From positions 506,431,373 to 506,495,372 of the forward strand of contig NC_081415.1 of assembly GCF_030272615.1 (NCBI RefSeq): a DNA stretch of 64,000 nt, in the 5' to 3' direction. The notes beneath the pieces are model-generated. The model had not been told where the DNA came from. It did not search any database and saw only the letters and a list, made by a program, of their open reading frames with translations. Positions 1-12,419 of the stretch are shown piece by piece. This DNA is from Cryptomeria japonica. Its lineage: Eukaryota > Streptophyta > Pinopsida > Cupressales > Cupressaceae. Made by a program: the position numbers and the translations under genes. Numbering within the stretch: position 1 is the first letter of the stretch; each line of letters opens with the position of its first letter.

Positions 1-1899
1 ACATTACATCATCAATTGAAGGTAGAATCAATTCATTCAATCATTTCAATCAAGCATTTCCATTCAAGTATTTCCATTTCAATTTAAATTCAATTATAGG
101 GTTAATTATAAACAATTCAATTGACTTAGGCAAACCCCTATCCACAACACAATTTCCCTTATTTTGTGTGCAGGTGATAGATCTAGGAGCTACGAATAAA
201 GAATCTAGTAGAGGAGACAAAGGTGAATAGACTCGGCTTTCGTGGAGGACTAAGACGCCTTGAAGTACCAAGATGCCCCAAAAGTATTAGGACACTTGAA
301 GAGGACCAAGATTCCTTAGGAGGACTAGGAAGCCTAGAGAGGACCGAGACACCCAACCCCTCTTGGTATTGTGCGTCCCTATCTCAGATTCAGTTGCAGG
401 TTCTCCTCTACATCATTGTTTTATATTTGCATCTGTGGCTTCGTATTTGGTTTGATATTTCTTGTATATGTTGGGTGTATCAACATAAAACGGTTAGTGG
501 ATTAGCAATAACCATAGAACCAAACCATTTAAAATATGATATCAAGAAAGATTTGAAATGAAAGCATAATGAGAGACAAACAAAATCAATGAACTAATAC
601 TTGAGAAGCTCCCATTGCCACAAATCTTTCTTATCCTTCTCGTCTCCACAAACTTTTCTAGCTCCAAAGTTGACTAATGGAGAGTGGAAGAGAGAGATGG
701 GATGAGTGTGGAATGATCTCTAACTAGCATAACAACATGAAGATGGATGATTGGATGTGGATATGCAACCAAAAGGGCAACATAAGTCTATGATGAAAAG
801 TGGATGATTTGATAAGAGGGAAGGGTTCAATTTATAGAGTTTGGGACTTAGAAATGGATGGTAAAGATTAAAAAGATAGTGAAGGGCTCAGATTAAAAGG
901 GAATGTGGTCCCATATTGGAAGGCTTACTGGCCTAGCCTTGTGACAAGTGTCACAAGGAGAAGTGGGGGGAAATGATAAGTGTGATCACACATGTGTGAG
1001 CATATCTTGGGAAGAACAACTATCATAGGGAAAATGGGAAGATGTTATCACACATGTGTGAGAAATCTTGGGAAGTCCAACTATCCTAGGAAAAAGGGGA
1101 AGGTGTGCTCACATGTGGAAGAACAAGAAGTTGACAAGTAGAACACTTGTGGAAAGTAGTGAGGACTATGAAAAGGGGGGATATGACATACAACCCAAAA
1201 GAGGAAAGTGTAGAATGGCTTCATGGGGAGGAGCAATTATCACACATGTATGAGCACCCCTTGGTCAAAGATGATGTGTATGGGTGAGATAACTTGGGTC
1301 GGTGTGTAGTATTTTAAATTTGAATAAATACTAACAAGGATTAGGATCTGGGTTAATTAGTTTAATGAGGGATTAGAAGATAGGTTTGTGGGAATCATGG
1401 AATTAGCTTAATTAATTATAAATTAATTTAGCTAACTAGGATTAGGAATAAAGTTGGAGTATTCCCTGAAGGTGAGTTTGAAACATTGGGATAAATGAGA
1501 CATGTATAATAAATTAATAAATTAATTATATATGTGGAAGGGGAAAATCATTTAAATGTTATTTAATTAATATATGGGTAATGATATGATAAAATGATTA
1601 ATTAAACTAATCAAGGGATAAAGGGATAATTAATTAACTATTAATTTAATCAATTTTATGTGTCTACATTGACACTTGTCAATTTCACATCATCTAGCCC
1701 TAGACCTATCATCCAAATTACATCCTTTCAACTGCATTTTCAACTCAATCAAAAGGAATTAGAATCCAATTAGTATTTAACTCTCTTCCTAATAAAGTTG
1801 AGGTTGAATCTATTGAGTTCATTCTCATTTAAATGTGATGTTTGTGAAATAGTTTATTTACATAAGCTAAGCTTGTGAACCCTATTTCCATCCATTAAT
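1..1899 (+). repeat. 3' part of the 5' LTR of Tat-type element B, split by a solo LTR
   Basis: Bases 1-475 and 1669-1899 align by eye with 34780-35465, the end of a second copy of the same LTR. The match includes the opening stretch around 'catcaattgaagg' and the closing stretch 'gtgaaccctat..ccatccatta'. The LTR ends a few bases before a primer-binding site at 1904, so this is the 5' LTR of an element running to the right; its own start lies left of the window. The interruption at 476-1668 is a separate insertion. Bases 230-350 contain a degenerate ~20-bp repeat built on 'aggaccaagacgcc', also present in the 3' copy. Confidence 0.8.
476..1668 (-). mobile_element. Solo LTR (D) inserted in B's 5' LTR
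   Basis: Comparison with the uninterrupted copy at 35225-35245 shows an extra 1.19 kb here. It begins TGTATCAACATAAAA and ends TTTTATGTGTCTACA, so on the minus strand it has the usual TG...CA LTR ends (TGTAGACACATAAAA at the start). Flanks are ttggg and ttgac, a poor 3-of-5 match. A TATA-like 'ctataaatt' lies near 830-840 on the minus strand, about 360 bp from the 3' end. No internal coding sequence is present, as expected of a solo LTR left by recombination. It resembles the LTRs at 10775 and 36875. Confidence 0.75.
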
Positions 1900-1903
1900 T
1901 TTT

Positions 1904-1923
1904 TGGTGAACCCGATGCGAATT
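1904..1923 (+). other. Primer-binding site of element B (tRNA-Trp type)
   Basis: TGGTGAACCCGATGCGAATT follows the LTR end. It matches, with three mismatches, the reverse complement of the 3' end plus CCA of plant tRNA-Trp as I remember it (TGGTGAACCCGACGTGAATC). The same site is better preserved in element A at 6251. Confidence 0.7.
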
Positions 1924-1982
1924 ACACTGGCATATTTTCTGATTTTATATAATTTTATTGCATCCATTGAGTAAACATTACT

Positions 1983-2651
1983 TTGGTTACATCTTTATTG
2001 ATTAGTATGGCATGTGAGTGTCTTGCTCGATCATTTGATTGGTTGAAATTGTTATTTTCTTTTAATAGTTTAATTTCAAGTTTTATTATGGATGTTCATG
2101 ATGTTCCTTCTCATGCATATGATTATAACCTTGCCCTTCCTTTCGTACATAGCTATGATTTATCGTCACTCAAATTTGGTCCCACCCATGAGGACACTTT
2201 GGTGCAATAAGAGATTATGAACACTTCTTTCAAAGATCTCCCTCATAAGGATGAAGCTTTCAAGAATGATGTTCATCCTTCTCCTAAAATGTACCTCCCC
2301 AATAAGGATAATTTGGTACAATAGGATGATATTGTGGCTACCTTTACTAGTGACGCCATACCTTCTTTTCATTTTAATGACCTCCCCCCTAGAGATGAAG
2401 TATTAATGAGTTATGTTTGTCCCTTTCCCAAAGTTTGTCTTACTCATGAAGATACCTCGGAGCAAGAGGATGATACCATTCCCCTTCATGACAATATTTT
2501 CAATGCTCTCCCTCCTAAAGGTGAATCTTTAATGCATAAAGAACCTAATCAATTCAATGCTATTTTTTATGCTAAGAAACCAAAAAGACCTCTTGGCTAT
2601 TTCTTAAGAGTTGCAAAATTCATATGTGAAACAACTGATATGGAAAGGTAA
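1983..2651 (+). pseudogene. gag remnant of element B
   Basis: Two open stretches (1983-2210, 2334-2651) and the sequence between read as one acidic, Asp/His/Pro-rich protein broken by stops. 'LPHKDEAF', 'LPPRDEVL' and 'LPPKGESL' are repeats of one short motif. No zinc knuckle is visible, which is common for Tat-lineage gag proteins. Position directly after the primer site, and the protease that follows, identify it as gag. The last part ('GYFLRVAKFICETTDMER') is followed by a stop at about 2650. Function in a live element would be assembly of the particle shell. The exact start is not certain. Confidence 0.6.
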
Positions 2652-2824
2652 TTAGCACAAAAATATGGTCTTTCAGAGTGCCTCACATATATAACACTGG
2701 AATAAACAAACAAAATTTTGATGTTCTTCTCACTTCTCTTGATTCTCCCCCTCATCTTAAGAAACATGGTGGTAGGGAACCTAATAAAGTGTTGAGAAAC
2801 TTGATACCACCTTATCTAATATTT

Positions 2825-3300
2825 CCCTTTGGGATTTGATTCAAACTTCGCCATCATACCATGGGTGTTTTTCTAAGAAACCTTACAAAAGATGGTTTCC
2901 CCTCCTTCTAAACCAAATGATAGTACATTATTGCAAGATGAATTGCCTTCTATAGAGGTTGATAATATAAATGACCCCCTTATGGTCACTCCTTGCATTT
3001 ATGAACAAAGAATAAGAGGTACCTTAATTGATAATGGGTCAACCCTTAGCATTTGTCGTGTTGACTTATTAGACAAGATCAATTGGGATTATTCTTCCAT
3101 TCAACCTAATTCTCTAAGTATGCATGGATTTGATAATTATTCTAGAGAGCCATTTGGTATAGTCATATTACCTATCAAAGAAGGACCCATGACTTTACCC
3201 CACTCCCATACATGTCATGCCCAACGATCTCAATTATAATCTTCTTCTAGGTAGACCATGGATTAATGCTATGACAACAACCCCTTCTACTCTTCACTAC
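2825..3300 (+). pseudogene. Ty3/gypsy aspartic protease remnant of element B
   Basis: Around 2833-2862 one frame gives 'WDLIQTSPSYHG', the conserved pre-protease motif of Tat elements. From 2892 the protein contains 'GTLIDNGSTLSIC', the retropepsin active-site loop (D-N-G-S in place of the usual D-S/T-G). The flap and C-terminal part follow, and the closing 'YNLLLGRPWINAM' is found in another frame at 3229-3272, so a frameshift lies near 3215. A live enzyme would cleave the gag-pol polyprotein. The homologous domain in element A is at 7373-7730 and is broken by stops instead of a frameshift. Confidence 0.8.
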
Positions 3301-3405
3301 ACAATCAAATTTATACATAACAATTAAATCCACACAATCGAGGTTGATCCTACTCCGTACGATATTATTCAAGATGAAGTAGGATACATATCTCCCTTTC
3401 ACACT

Positions 3406-4035
3406 ATGATTCCTTCAACAACGCAATCTCTTGTCAATGATACTCTAACAAAGAATTGGGGTAGATTAAACTTTACACGTTCCTTTAATGGATATAAGGT
3501 CCCTCAATCTAAGCATGCAACCTTCAAGGATATTTGTGTGTCATTTATCCAGGATTCTTCCATTTTAAAGTCTCCTTCCAAAACATGTCTTGGTGATAAT
3601 TGGGGCTCTTTTGAATCCTCTCCTCTAGATATTTTAACGCCTACATTTGGTTCTAAACATGGATGCAATGAACATGATTTAGGATGTGTGCAACAAAGTT
3701 TTGAAAGTCTCAAGAAATTACATTTTACCAACGAAGATTTATATTTCCAACCTCTTCCTTTATCAACATCCCTTTCCCCATTGTCTAGTGCATTGATGTA
3801 TTCTCATATTTCATTACAACAAGATAATGTTTTGTCTGGTCTTCTTCAAACCTACTATATTACCCTTCTTTGGCCTCAAAGAAGAATAAAACATGGACAA
3901 GACCTTGACAATCCTAATTTTTGTGTGTATCATCAAATTCTTATCCATTCCACTAATTATTTTCAAGCTTTGCATATTAAAATTCAACAATTCGTCAATT
4001 CTAGTATCATTCAAGTAAAAGGTGACAATGAGTGA
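3406..4035 (+). pseudogene. Post-protease linker ORF of element B
   Basis: A 209-residue open stretch in the position of the protease-RT linker. It is Ser/Thr/His-rich and contains 'LGDNWGSFESSPLDILTPTF', which resembles 'LGDHWESLDFTPTF' in element A at 8011-8050. It ends at a stop at 4033-4035. No reverse transcriptase, RNase H or integrase follows before the A insertion at 4731, or in the continuation of B at 26698-27369, so the polymerase region is missing from this copy. Confidence 0.6.
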
Positions 4036-4730
4036 CATCTTTGTTATTGCCATAATAAATAACATCTAAGTTCCTATTATGGTACAATGTTAAGTAAAAT
4101 CATACTTAGTAAGCAACATAATAATCTATTCTTGTCTCCACGCTTGGGGGGGGGGAATAGTTCTCAATCATTCCTTATTTCCAAGGATTTCCTTTTCCTT
4201 TGTTGAGTTGCATCTCTTAATAAATTTATGTCCTTTCTTGCATATAATTACCATCCATGCATGTACATTTGTTTCCCTTGGTTTGGACTCATTCCTTTCC
4301 TAACATTGTACATCTTTTATGAATAATCTCTCCTTTGAAAGTGTGAAATCCTTTACTAAGAATCCACTTTTATAGCAATAAGGAAGGTATGCATTCTTCG
4401 TCTCCTTCCCTTTGGAAGATGTCATCTTTATTAAAGATATCCTCTATTTTTGGAGGTAGATATCTTTGGGTAAAGATAGATCTTCCATAGATCTTCCTCC
4501 TCGCATCTCTCAAAATGATCCCTTTACATTTCTCGCAAATATCTCTTTTCCAACTACCTTTTCCTTGTCCATCAGAATTATAAATTTTAGCTTGGATTGT
4601 ATGAACATTTTTGCTTTAAGGATGTCTCCTTGGTGATAAAGGCATGTATTCTTATTCCTTGTTGATTTTACCTTAAGATATGAACATAGGGTTATGTTGA
4701 CATCTTAATGGGGGCATATATGCAGCCTCT
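4036..4730 (+). other. Non-coding internal region of element B
   Basis: AT-rich sequence without an ORF I can support. It contains a run of ten G at 4146-4155 and ends in 'aatgggggcatatatg', which resembles sequence before LTRs in this family. It is interrupted at 4730 by element A and resumes at 26698. Confidence 0.6.
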
Positions 4731-6247
4731 TGTAGCATCATAAATTGTACACCCTTAATTGGGTGGTATAATTTTATGCTTAGGTTAACACCCACCTTAG
4801 TGTGTTGCATTTTTCATTTTAAATTCCCTTTAAGAATTTAATTAATTAATTTAATTAAATATAAAGTCCTCTTTTATCACTCCACATATCATACAATTTG
4901 GCCCTTAACCCTAAGTGTGTTCCTTTTTATTTTACCCTTTTAATTAATTAATTTGTTAAAGTCCTTATTAAGTCTTATTTCAATCTTCAAGGCACGATTT
5001 TGCATATCTAAAGACCTTGAATTGTTTCATCAAGTTGGCAATTACCTTATAATCATGATACCTTGCATCCCTAAAAATTTGGAAAAAAGTTGGCTGGACA
5101 AGGATGATTCGCTCTGGTCTCGAGTTTTTCTCCCCAAATTTTGAGATCATGTTTTGGCGGTATTATAATGTTTAAATCCAACTTTGTGCTAAAATATATC
5201 AATTCTAGGTCGGAATATGATATATAAAAAAAATTTAGGGTTTCATATACCATTTTCATCATCAATTGAAGCTTTGAAGGTATTGGAGAATAATAGGAGA
5301 TCACCGACTGTTGATTGGCTTGTACCTCTCCCTTAGGGTTTGGTATGGTTTCATGTTATTTTCATATCTTTATATGAGTTTCACAATACTTGTTTTCAAA
5401 TCTACATCATTTCTTTAGATCCATTATTGCATTTGTGATTTGAAGCATTCTCATTTACATTATGTTCATTTAGGGTTTATACTCAAAACATAGGGTAGAA
5501 CTCCAATTTTGCTTTTTAGCTCATTAGGATCTTGTAAACACATGAGATTCTAGGATACACACACATTTCAACATTTTATTGGCTAATTGTGGAGGTGGAA
5601 ATCACCAAAACAAGGGGTTTGACTAAGGCAAAACCCTATATAGCCACCCAAACACCGTTTTTCAAGTTGTAGGTGCAGGTATAGAAATCCGACGAAGTGA
5701 CAAACTTCAAGAAAGTCAGAACTTGTAGGCATAGTCTCAAAACCAGAAGAAGGCCCCAAATTCCTAGGACTAGGATGCCTAGCACCCAACGCTCCGGTCC
5801 TCTGCATTTTTGGGCATTTTGTGGCAGTTTGGCATCTCAGAGTCTCAGCTAGCAGATTCCAGAGTTTCAAATCAACATAGTAACTAGGACCAGGGTGCCA
5901 GCGCCCTGGTCCAACTCAATTCAGCTCTTTTTTTTGTGGCAAGTGCACATCTGAGTTTCATTCCCTATTTTGCAGTTTGTTTCTCAGTTTCAGTTTGCAT
6001 TTTTTCTATTATTTCAGTTTATGTCATCACTTTTGTTCATCTCCCTAGCTTAGTTTATCATTTGCTTACATTTAGCTCATCTCCTCTTCATATCAAAAAA
6101 GGAATAAAAACCCTAAAGATATTCTTTAACTCTCTTTCATAAGAGGAGATCAAAGTAAATAATCTCCTTAGGCTCTTTCGTATTCCAATGTCTTAATTAG
6201 AGCGGGATTAGGTCTTAGTTAACCCGATTTTATTTTCACTCTACACA
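4731..6247 (+). repeat. 5' LTR of element A
   Basis: Starts TGTAGCATCATAAATTG and ends CACTCTACACA, three bases before the primer site. It matches 25075-26697 along its length but lacks about 110 bases present there around 25594-25730, including the TATA-like stretch and a purine-rich segment. Bases 5770-5812 and 5883-5911 carry the 'ctaggaccagggtgcc' motif discussed in the findings. Confidence 0.85.
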
Positions 6248-6250
6248 TTT

Positions 6251-6270
6251 TGGTGAACCCAACGTGAATC
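6251..6270 (+). other. Primer-binding site of element A (tRNA-Trp type)
   Basis: TGGTGAACCCAACGTGAATC begins three bases after the LTR end. It matches 19 of 20 bases of the reverse complement of the plant tRNA-Trp 3' end with CCA as I remember it. Confidence 0.8.
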
Positions 6271-6310
6271 CAACCTTCTTATATCTACATAACTTATTTA
6301 GATCTAGTTA

Positions 6311-7372
6311 TTGCATGTTTCTTTTCATTCGAAAAAAAAACATAAAGAAATTATAAAAATATATTGTTGTATGCATTGTGTGTTTTATGTTTTATATGCA
6401 CTTTTCATTTCAAATATGTTGGATCTTTATTTGCAAGATTTTCATTCATATGATGATGAAATTTCTTATGATGATTATGTGTTTAGTAAGGAAGAACTTG
6501 ATGAGGCTCTTGACTAGTTTCTTTACCCTAAGCCTTCTAAACCAACATTTTTCCAAAGACTAATCAACATAGTTATTATGCCATTTCTTAGAGATGATAA
6601 AAATAAGCTGAATGACTCTCCCCATGAAGTCATTCATATCAAGTCATCCTCCAAATGTAGTAACATGGTGGTTTATAAAAATCCCCTTTATGATGACTTG
6701 TCTCCTTTTGAATCTAAACACAAGCCATTTAGTATACATGACCATGCTATGTTGGATGATGCTCTTAATGATTTCATGTCTATTACAACTTCTTCAAATA
6801 ATGATCACACATCTAAGAGGTTAATTAACATGATAAATATGAATTAACATATCTTTCAAACACCTTCCAGCAAACCCCTCTTTGTGGTTTGAGGTGGCTC
6901 TCCAATATCACAACATCTTAATAAGCCTCTCTTTGTGGTTCAAGGTGGTTATAGTAATGATGCCTTTTTCACTCTCAGTAAGGCTAATATTGCCATGTAA
7001 GGGGGATATCCCACTAAGAGTCCTTATGAGTGTGCTAAACAAATTACCAGAGAGAGTTACAATTCGGTTCCTCATATATATAATACAATGAACAATAGGC
7101 AACCTAATCCTCCTCTTGTTATTCCATCCCCACTTCCTACTTCTCAACCTATTCTTCCACAAGCACCTGGTATTTCACAAACTCTTGGTAAGGATTATGA
7201 CCTTATTGAACAACTTAAAGCTTCTCCTGCCAAGATATCTATTGGGGATCTAATTCAAACTTCATCCATTTATCATGGAATCTTACAAGATTCTTGAAAG
7301 ACCTTAGATGTCTCATCCACATTGACACCTAGTAATATGGCTTCTTTGATTGACTCCATGATGACACCTAAA
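6311..7372 (+). pseudogene. gag and pre-protease remnant of element A
   Basis: Open stretches at 6311-6517, 6578-6847 and 7088-7297, with readable sequence between them, form a decayed gag. The first part is acidic ('YDDEISYDDY'). The last part is Pro-rich and then gives 'LIEQLKASPAKISIGDLIQT', a conserved motif just before the protease in Tat-lineage elements. At least four stops interrupt the frame (for example near 6515, 6845 and 7295). No zinc knuckle is seen. A short duplicated phrase 'KPLFVV' occurs around 6875 and 6925, with 'ctctttgtggtt' repeated at DNA level. Confidence 0.7.
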
Positions 7373-8155
7373 GCTCAAATTACATTGACACGAGATGAGT
7401 TACCCTCTCATGAGGTTCAACACCAATATGATCCTCTTATGATTGTTGTCCTTATTAATGGTAATGCTATAACATGAACCCTTCTTGACAATGGCTCTGG
7501 CCTTAATGTTTGTAGTGTTAGTCTATTACATAAGATTAAGGTGGACACATCTTTTATTAAACTAAATTCTCTTACTATTTATGGCTTTGATAATGTTGCT
7601 AGGTCTTCGTTAGGTATTATAACCTTACCTATCAAGGTAGGGCCTATTACTTTATCCACACCTATTCATGCCATGCTCGATAATTTGACCTACAATCTTT
7701 TGTTAGGATGACCATGGATTCATAACATGCAAGTTGTTCCTTCTACTTTGCATAGGCAAGTTAAGTTCATTTACAACAACAAGATGTATACCTTGTTTTC
7801 TTATACAAATTTACAAGCTTGTTTGCAAACATCTTCTTCTAAATCTTCTTCATCTACTTATGAATCTTCTTTAACTACTTTTGATTCCTCTTCGAACACT
7901 CCTACCTCTTCAAGTACTCCTAGTGATTCCAATACTCCTGAAAGAGATTTCACGCAAACTAAATCACAATCTTCTCCCAAAGAGAATTCTTCACTTGAGG
8001 AAGTCCTCTTAGGTGATCATTGGGAATCTTTAGACTTTACACCTACCTTTGTGGGAGAATATAAAGCCCCTCCTAGTGAACCTAAGGGTGAAAATGAGAA
8101 AGATATGGATGAACCTAAAAAGCAGCCCACTTTGTCCAAGCAATTAAGTAACAAT
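7373..8155 (+). pseudogene. Aspartic protease and linker of element A, cut off by element G
   Basis: One frame reads through 'LLDNGSGLNVC' (active-site loop, D-N-G-S), a body resembling the element B protease ('LNSLTIYGFDN'), and 'YNLLLG*PWIHNM' at the C-terminus. TGA stops occur before the active site (about 7477) and inside the LGRPW motif (about 7708). A Ser/Thr-rich linker follows to 8155, where element G begins. The short C-terminal 'NNC' before the apparent stop at 8159-8161 is therefore partly G sequence. The linker resumes at 18614 in 'FVVASKSTPPST'. Confidence 0.8.
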
Positions 8156-9567
<1,412 letters not shown>

Positions 9568-9690
9568 ATATCCCCCTTTGTCATTGAAGGCAAAACATAT
9601 TCAAAACATAACTACACAACTCCCCCTTACTCGTGCAATTCCTCAAATCCACAATCCTTGAAATCATATTCCTTTCTCCCCCTTTTGACA
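9568..9690 (-). other. Polypurine tracts of element G
   Basis: On the minus strand 'aatgacaaagggggatat' (9568-9585) abuts the LTR and is the likely second-strand primer. Two further tracts lie upstream: 'gtaagggggag' (about 9620-9630) and 'tgtcaaaagggggagaaagg' (9672-9691). Repeated PPT-like tracts are, from memory, a feature of Sireviruses. Confidence 0.65.
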
Positions 9691-9959
9691 TCAAGGAAAA
9701 AATATGCCTTTGATGAAAAAGGAAAGAACGGATATATACAACCAAAAATGTCAAAATCTAAATCCCATACAAGAACTTTCAGTTGCTCTTCTTAAAAAAT
9801 ATAAGCTTGTATCTCTCCTTCAAATCTAGAAGAAGAACTTCCCAAGAACGGATAGCTAGTTTGATACTCACTGAAAGACTTCTGCACTCAACCAGCAGAT
9901 TAACAAAATTTGAAAATTTATCTGGAGTAGTTGGATTATGCTCATACTTAACTGTATTC

Positions 9960-10768
9960 TCAAGCAATACTAAAAAAATGCTCTAGCTTAGCTTCAACAA
10001 TCTCCTTAACTTTACAAAACATGCTCACAAAGTCTTCTTTATGCCTTTGTAGCAGAAGGAGCTCATCTCTAAGAGAATTAACTTTTTTTCTTTGCTCACC
10101 ATCAGTATCACTTAGAAAATCAAAAGACTTGCCTAGACTTGTTAGTTCGTCTTCAATATCATCAATCTTACTTTTGTGCTTTGTTGCAACTGTCGGCCAA
10201 GAGATACAATATTTGTAGACTCTGCTAGCACTACAGATACATTCTCTCAATTCCTCAATACATCTTGACAAGTTCTTTTGTGCAATGATACATTCATTGA
10301 GTAGATTTTTTATAGCCAAGCCTTTTTCTTCAATTGACTACTCAAACATTCTTTTCTTTCAGAACCTCATTCAAGGATTCTGGAAGGAGATTGCTAATAT
10401 CTTCTAGACTCATGTTGTTTCGGATCAAATGCTTCATCAAAATGCTCTCAATTCTATTTGAATCGACTGAAGTCAGTCATTTCACACCAATCTTCTTGAT
10501 TTCATCTATGTTGTCAACCAATTTTAGCAAATTAGACCCATCATCCAAGTCTCCAGCTTCCTATTCTGCAACTTTCAAAACTCCTCTGGCTGCAGGGGAT
10601 TCTGGATCGTCAATTACCATGACATCTTCCACCTTGCTTTTCTTTGGCTTTGAAATACTAACAGGAACAAACTGTCTCCTTTTCTTCTTTCCAGAGGATG
10701 AATCTCCAGAACCGGAAGAGAAAACATGGAAACCGGGCCAACACTCCACATATCCACAAATGATTTGA
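9960..10768 (-). pseudogene. ORF3 of element G (unknown, coiled-coil)
   Basis: Two open stretches read from right to left. At 10749-10561 there is a basic, Ser-rich part with 'GKKKRRQFVPVSISKPKKSK'. A middle part with a stop near 10480 includes 'MSLEDISNLLPESLNEVL'. At 10319-9960 there is a 119-residue heptad-rich helix region ending in a stop at 9960. The middle part aligns by eye with element C ORF3 ('KTLNDIKDEIP.ELYEILVDK', near 31475-31535). Not recognised as a known domain. The position just before the polypurine tract is that of an env-like or extra ORF in some copia elements, but nothing here shows a membrane segment. The K insertion lies immediately upstream. Confidence 0.55.
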
Positions 10769-10774
10769 AATAGT

Positions 10775-11858
10775 TGTATACACCTAAAAATGGTCTGAAT
10801 ATAATTAATTAAATACGTAGTTATTTAATTAATAACCCTTCCCAATTAATTGAATTCGCAAATAATCTAATTAATTTCCCTATTCATCTACTTATAAATA
10901 AATCTAAAGATTTATTCATTAAGTTCATTTCAATAATCCCCCTTTAATTAATTAAATCCCCTCATTTTAATCAATTCTTCTAATTCTTAATTAAGATTAA
11001 CAAACTAAAATTTGTTGAGATTAATTATCCATTTTCCTAATATTTGAATTTCTAAATTCAAATATGAGCACATGGCTCCTAACTTCTAACCACCTAACCT
11101 AACCACTCTCTAACCTAACTCATTCTATCTAATCCTAGGGTCTAACTAACCCTATCCTCTTGCACATCCTAACCTCTTTTATCCTAACCTCTTATGGGTT
11201 GTATATTCTCCCATTGAGACTCATGGCACTTTTACCACATGTCTCCTCCCTTTAACACTTGCCCTCTCATGAGCAAGGTTCCTTGACACTTGTCCCCACA
11301 GAGACGTCAAGTGTCCCTTCCTCCAACCTCTTCTCCAACTTCCCCAATCTTAGCCCTTGCAGATCGAATTTGGACCGTTGATTCCTGCCACCTTGACTTT
11401 GGCCTTGGAATTCCTATAAATACCCCTCATTTTGGAGTAAAAAAAAAACCCCTTGCATCCTATATTTTAGCATCATTACTATAGTCATTTTTTTTTTAAT
11501 CTCAATCATCTAGCATAATTAGCATCTTAGATTAATCATGCATGCAATCATGTATCTCATATCATTTTAGATTAATCTAGCTTAATTTGTTAATCTTGCA
11601 TTCATCTAGTTTGCATTCATATAGATTAAATCCTATGTCTTGGTGTAGTCAAGTCATTGGTATTGCTTAGACAAATCTGAGAGAAAATCTATACTCGCAT
11701 CTTTTAGGATGCAATGGGTCGATTTGTTATGGTTTTAAATTTATTATTTTTGATCAACTAACCATGTATGTAATGATCTATTGAGTGTTTGTGTTGCAGA
11801 TGCAGATTCCAGATTTCACGTGAACAATTGCCATTGCAAACTTCCTCTTTGTTAGACA
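10775..11858 (+). mobile_element. Solo LTR (K) inside element G
   Basis: Starts TGTATACACCTAAAAATGG, like the solo LTRs D and F, in an AT-rich block of 'aattaattaaat'. A TATA-like 'cctataaatacc' lies at 11413-11424. The likely end is 'ctttgttagaca' at 11858, similar to D's end 'tttatgttgataca'. Flanks aatagt/aattgt give a 5-of-6 match, so the exact boundary may shift by a base. It separates ORF2 from ORF3 of G. Confidence 0.6.
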
Positions 11859-11880
11859 AATTGTTTAAATATCTAAATAT

Positions 11881-12419
11881 CTATCTTTCTATAGGAACAC
11901 CAAACTCACATATGACATTATCTTTTGTCAGAAGGGATTCCAAATAGTACATAACCAGAATTACAAGTAATGACCCAAACCAAAAAGCATAATTCTTCTC
12001 TTTTGTCATCTTAATGTTCTCTAACAACAATTCTTTCAAAAATTCACACAACTTGAATGATTTGTTCTCCATCACAAGTATATGTACCATATATATTGTA
12101 ATTATCAAGGTGGCACCTTCCCTATTTCTGAAATAGATTTGATAAGAGATATCATAGGCAACATACCTCACTACAGGGTTGATGATTGTCTTAATGATTA
12201 GAGCTCATTGATCACCCTTCACGCTGGTTAGGGCTTCACTTCTCTGTTCAAGATTGATTTCTTTGCCGGATCTTTTTCATTGTTGCACAAGCTAGTGATC
12301 AGATAGGGTTTATCTAACACAATGCAATTATCTCGCACATAGCTAAGAATTACCCTGATAACCTCTTGTTGGGTGAAAATTTTGTAAATTGATGAAGGTT
12401 CACAAAATGTGTGTTTCAC
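11881..12419 (-). pseudogene. ORF2 of element G (conserved unknown domain)
   Basis: Read right to left, 12419-12228 gives a 63-residue piece with 'VIRVILSYVRDNCIVLDK', and 12171-11881 gives a 96-residue piece with 'NKSFKLCEFLKELLLENI' and 'FWFGSLLVILVMYYLESL'. Both align in order with ORF2 of element C ('WMRIILSRIHRDIMYLNK', 'NESFDLCELLLSEIMKNL', 'FKFGSLIICLAFMFLNEL'). A stop and possible frameshift lie between the pieces. The hydrophobic stretch near the end could be a membrane segment or a buried helix. I do not recognise the domain; a distant resemblance in layout to the 'putative plant transposon protein' domain is only an impression. Confidence 0.6.

Noticed and set aside
223-561. 112-residue plus-strand open frame at the left edge as a gene
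   Set aside because: Lies in the LTR of element B, spans the LTR/solo-LTR junction, and is partly the 20-bp mini-repeat.
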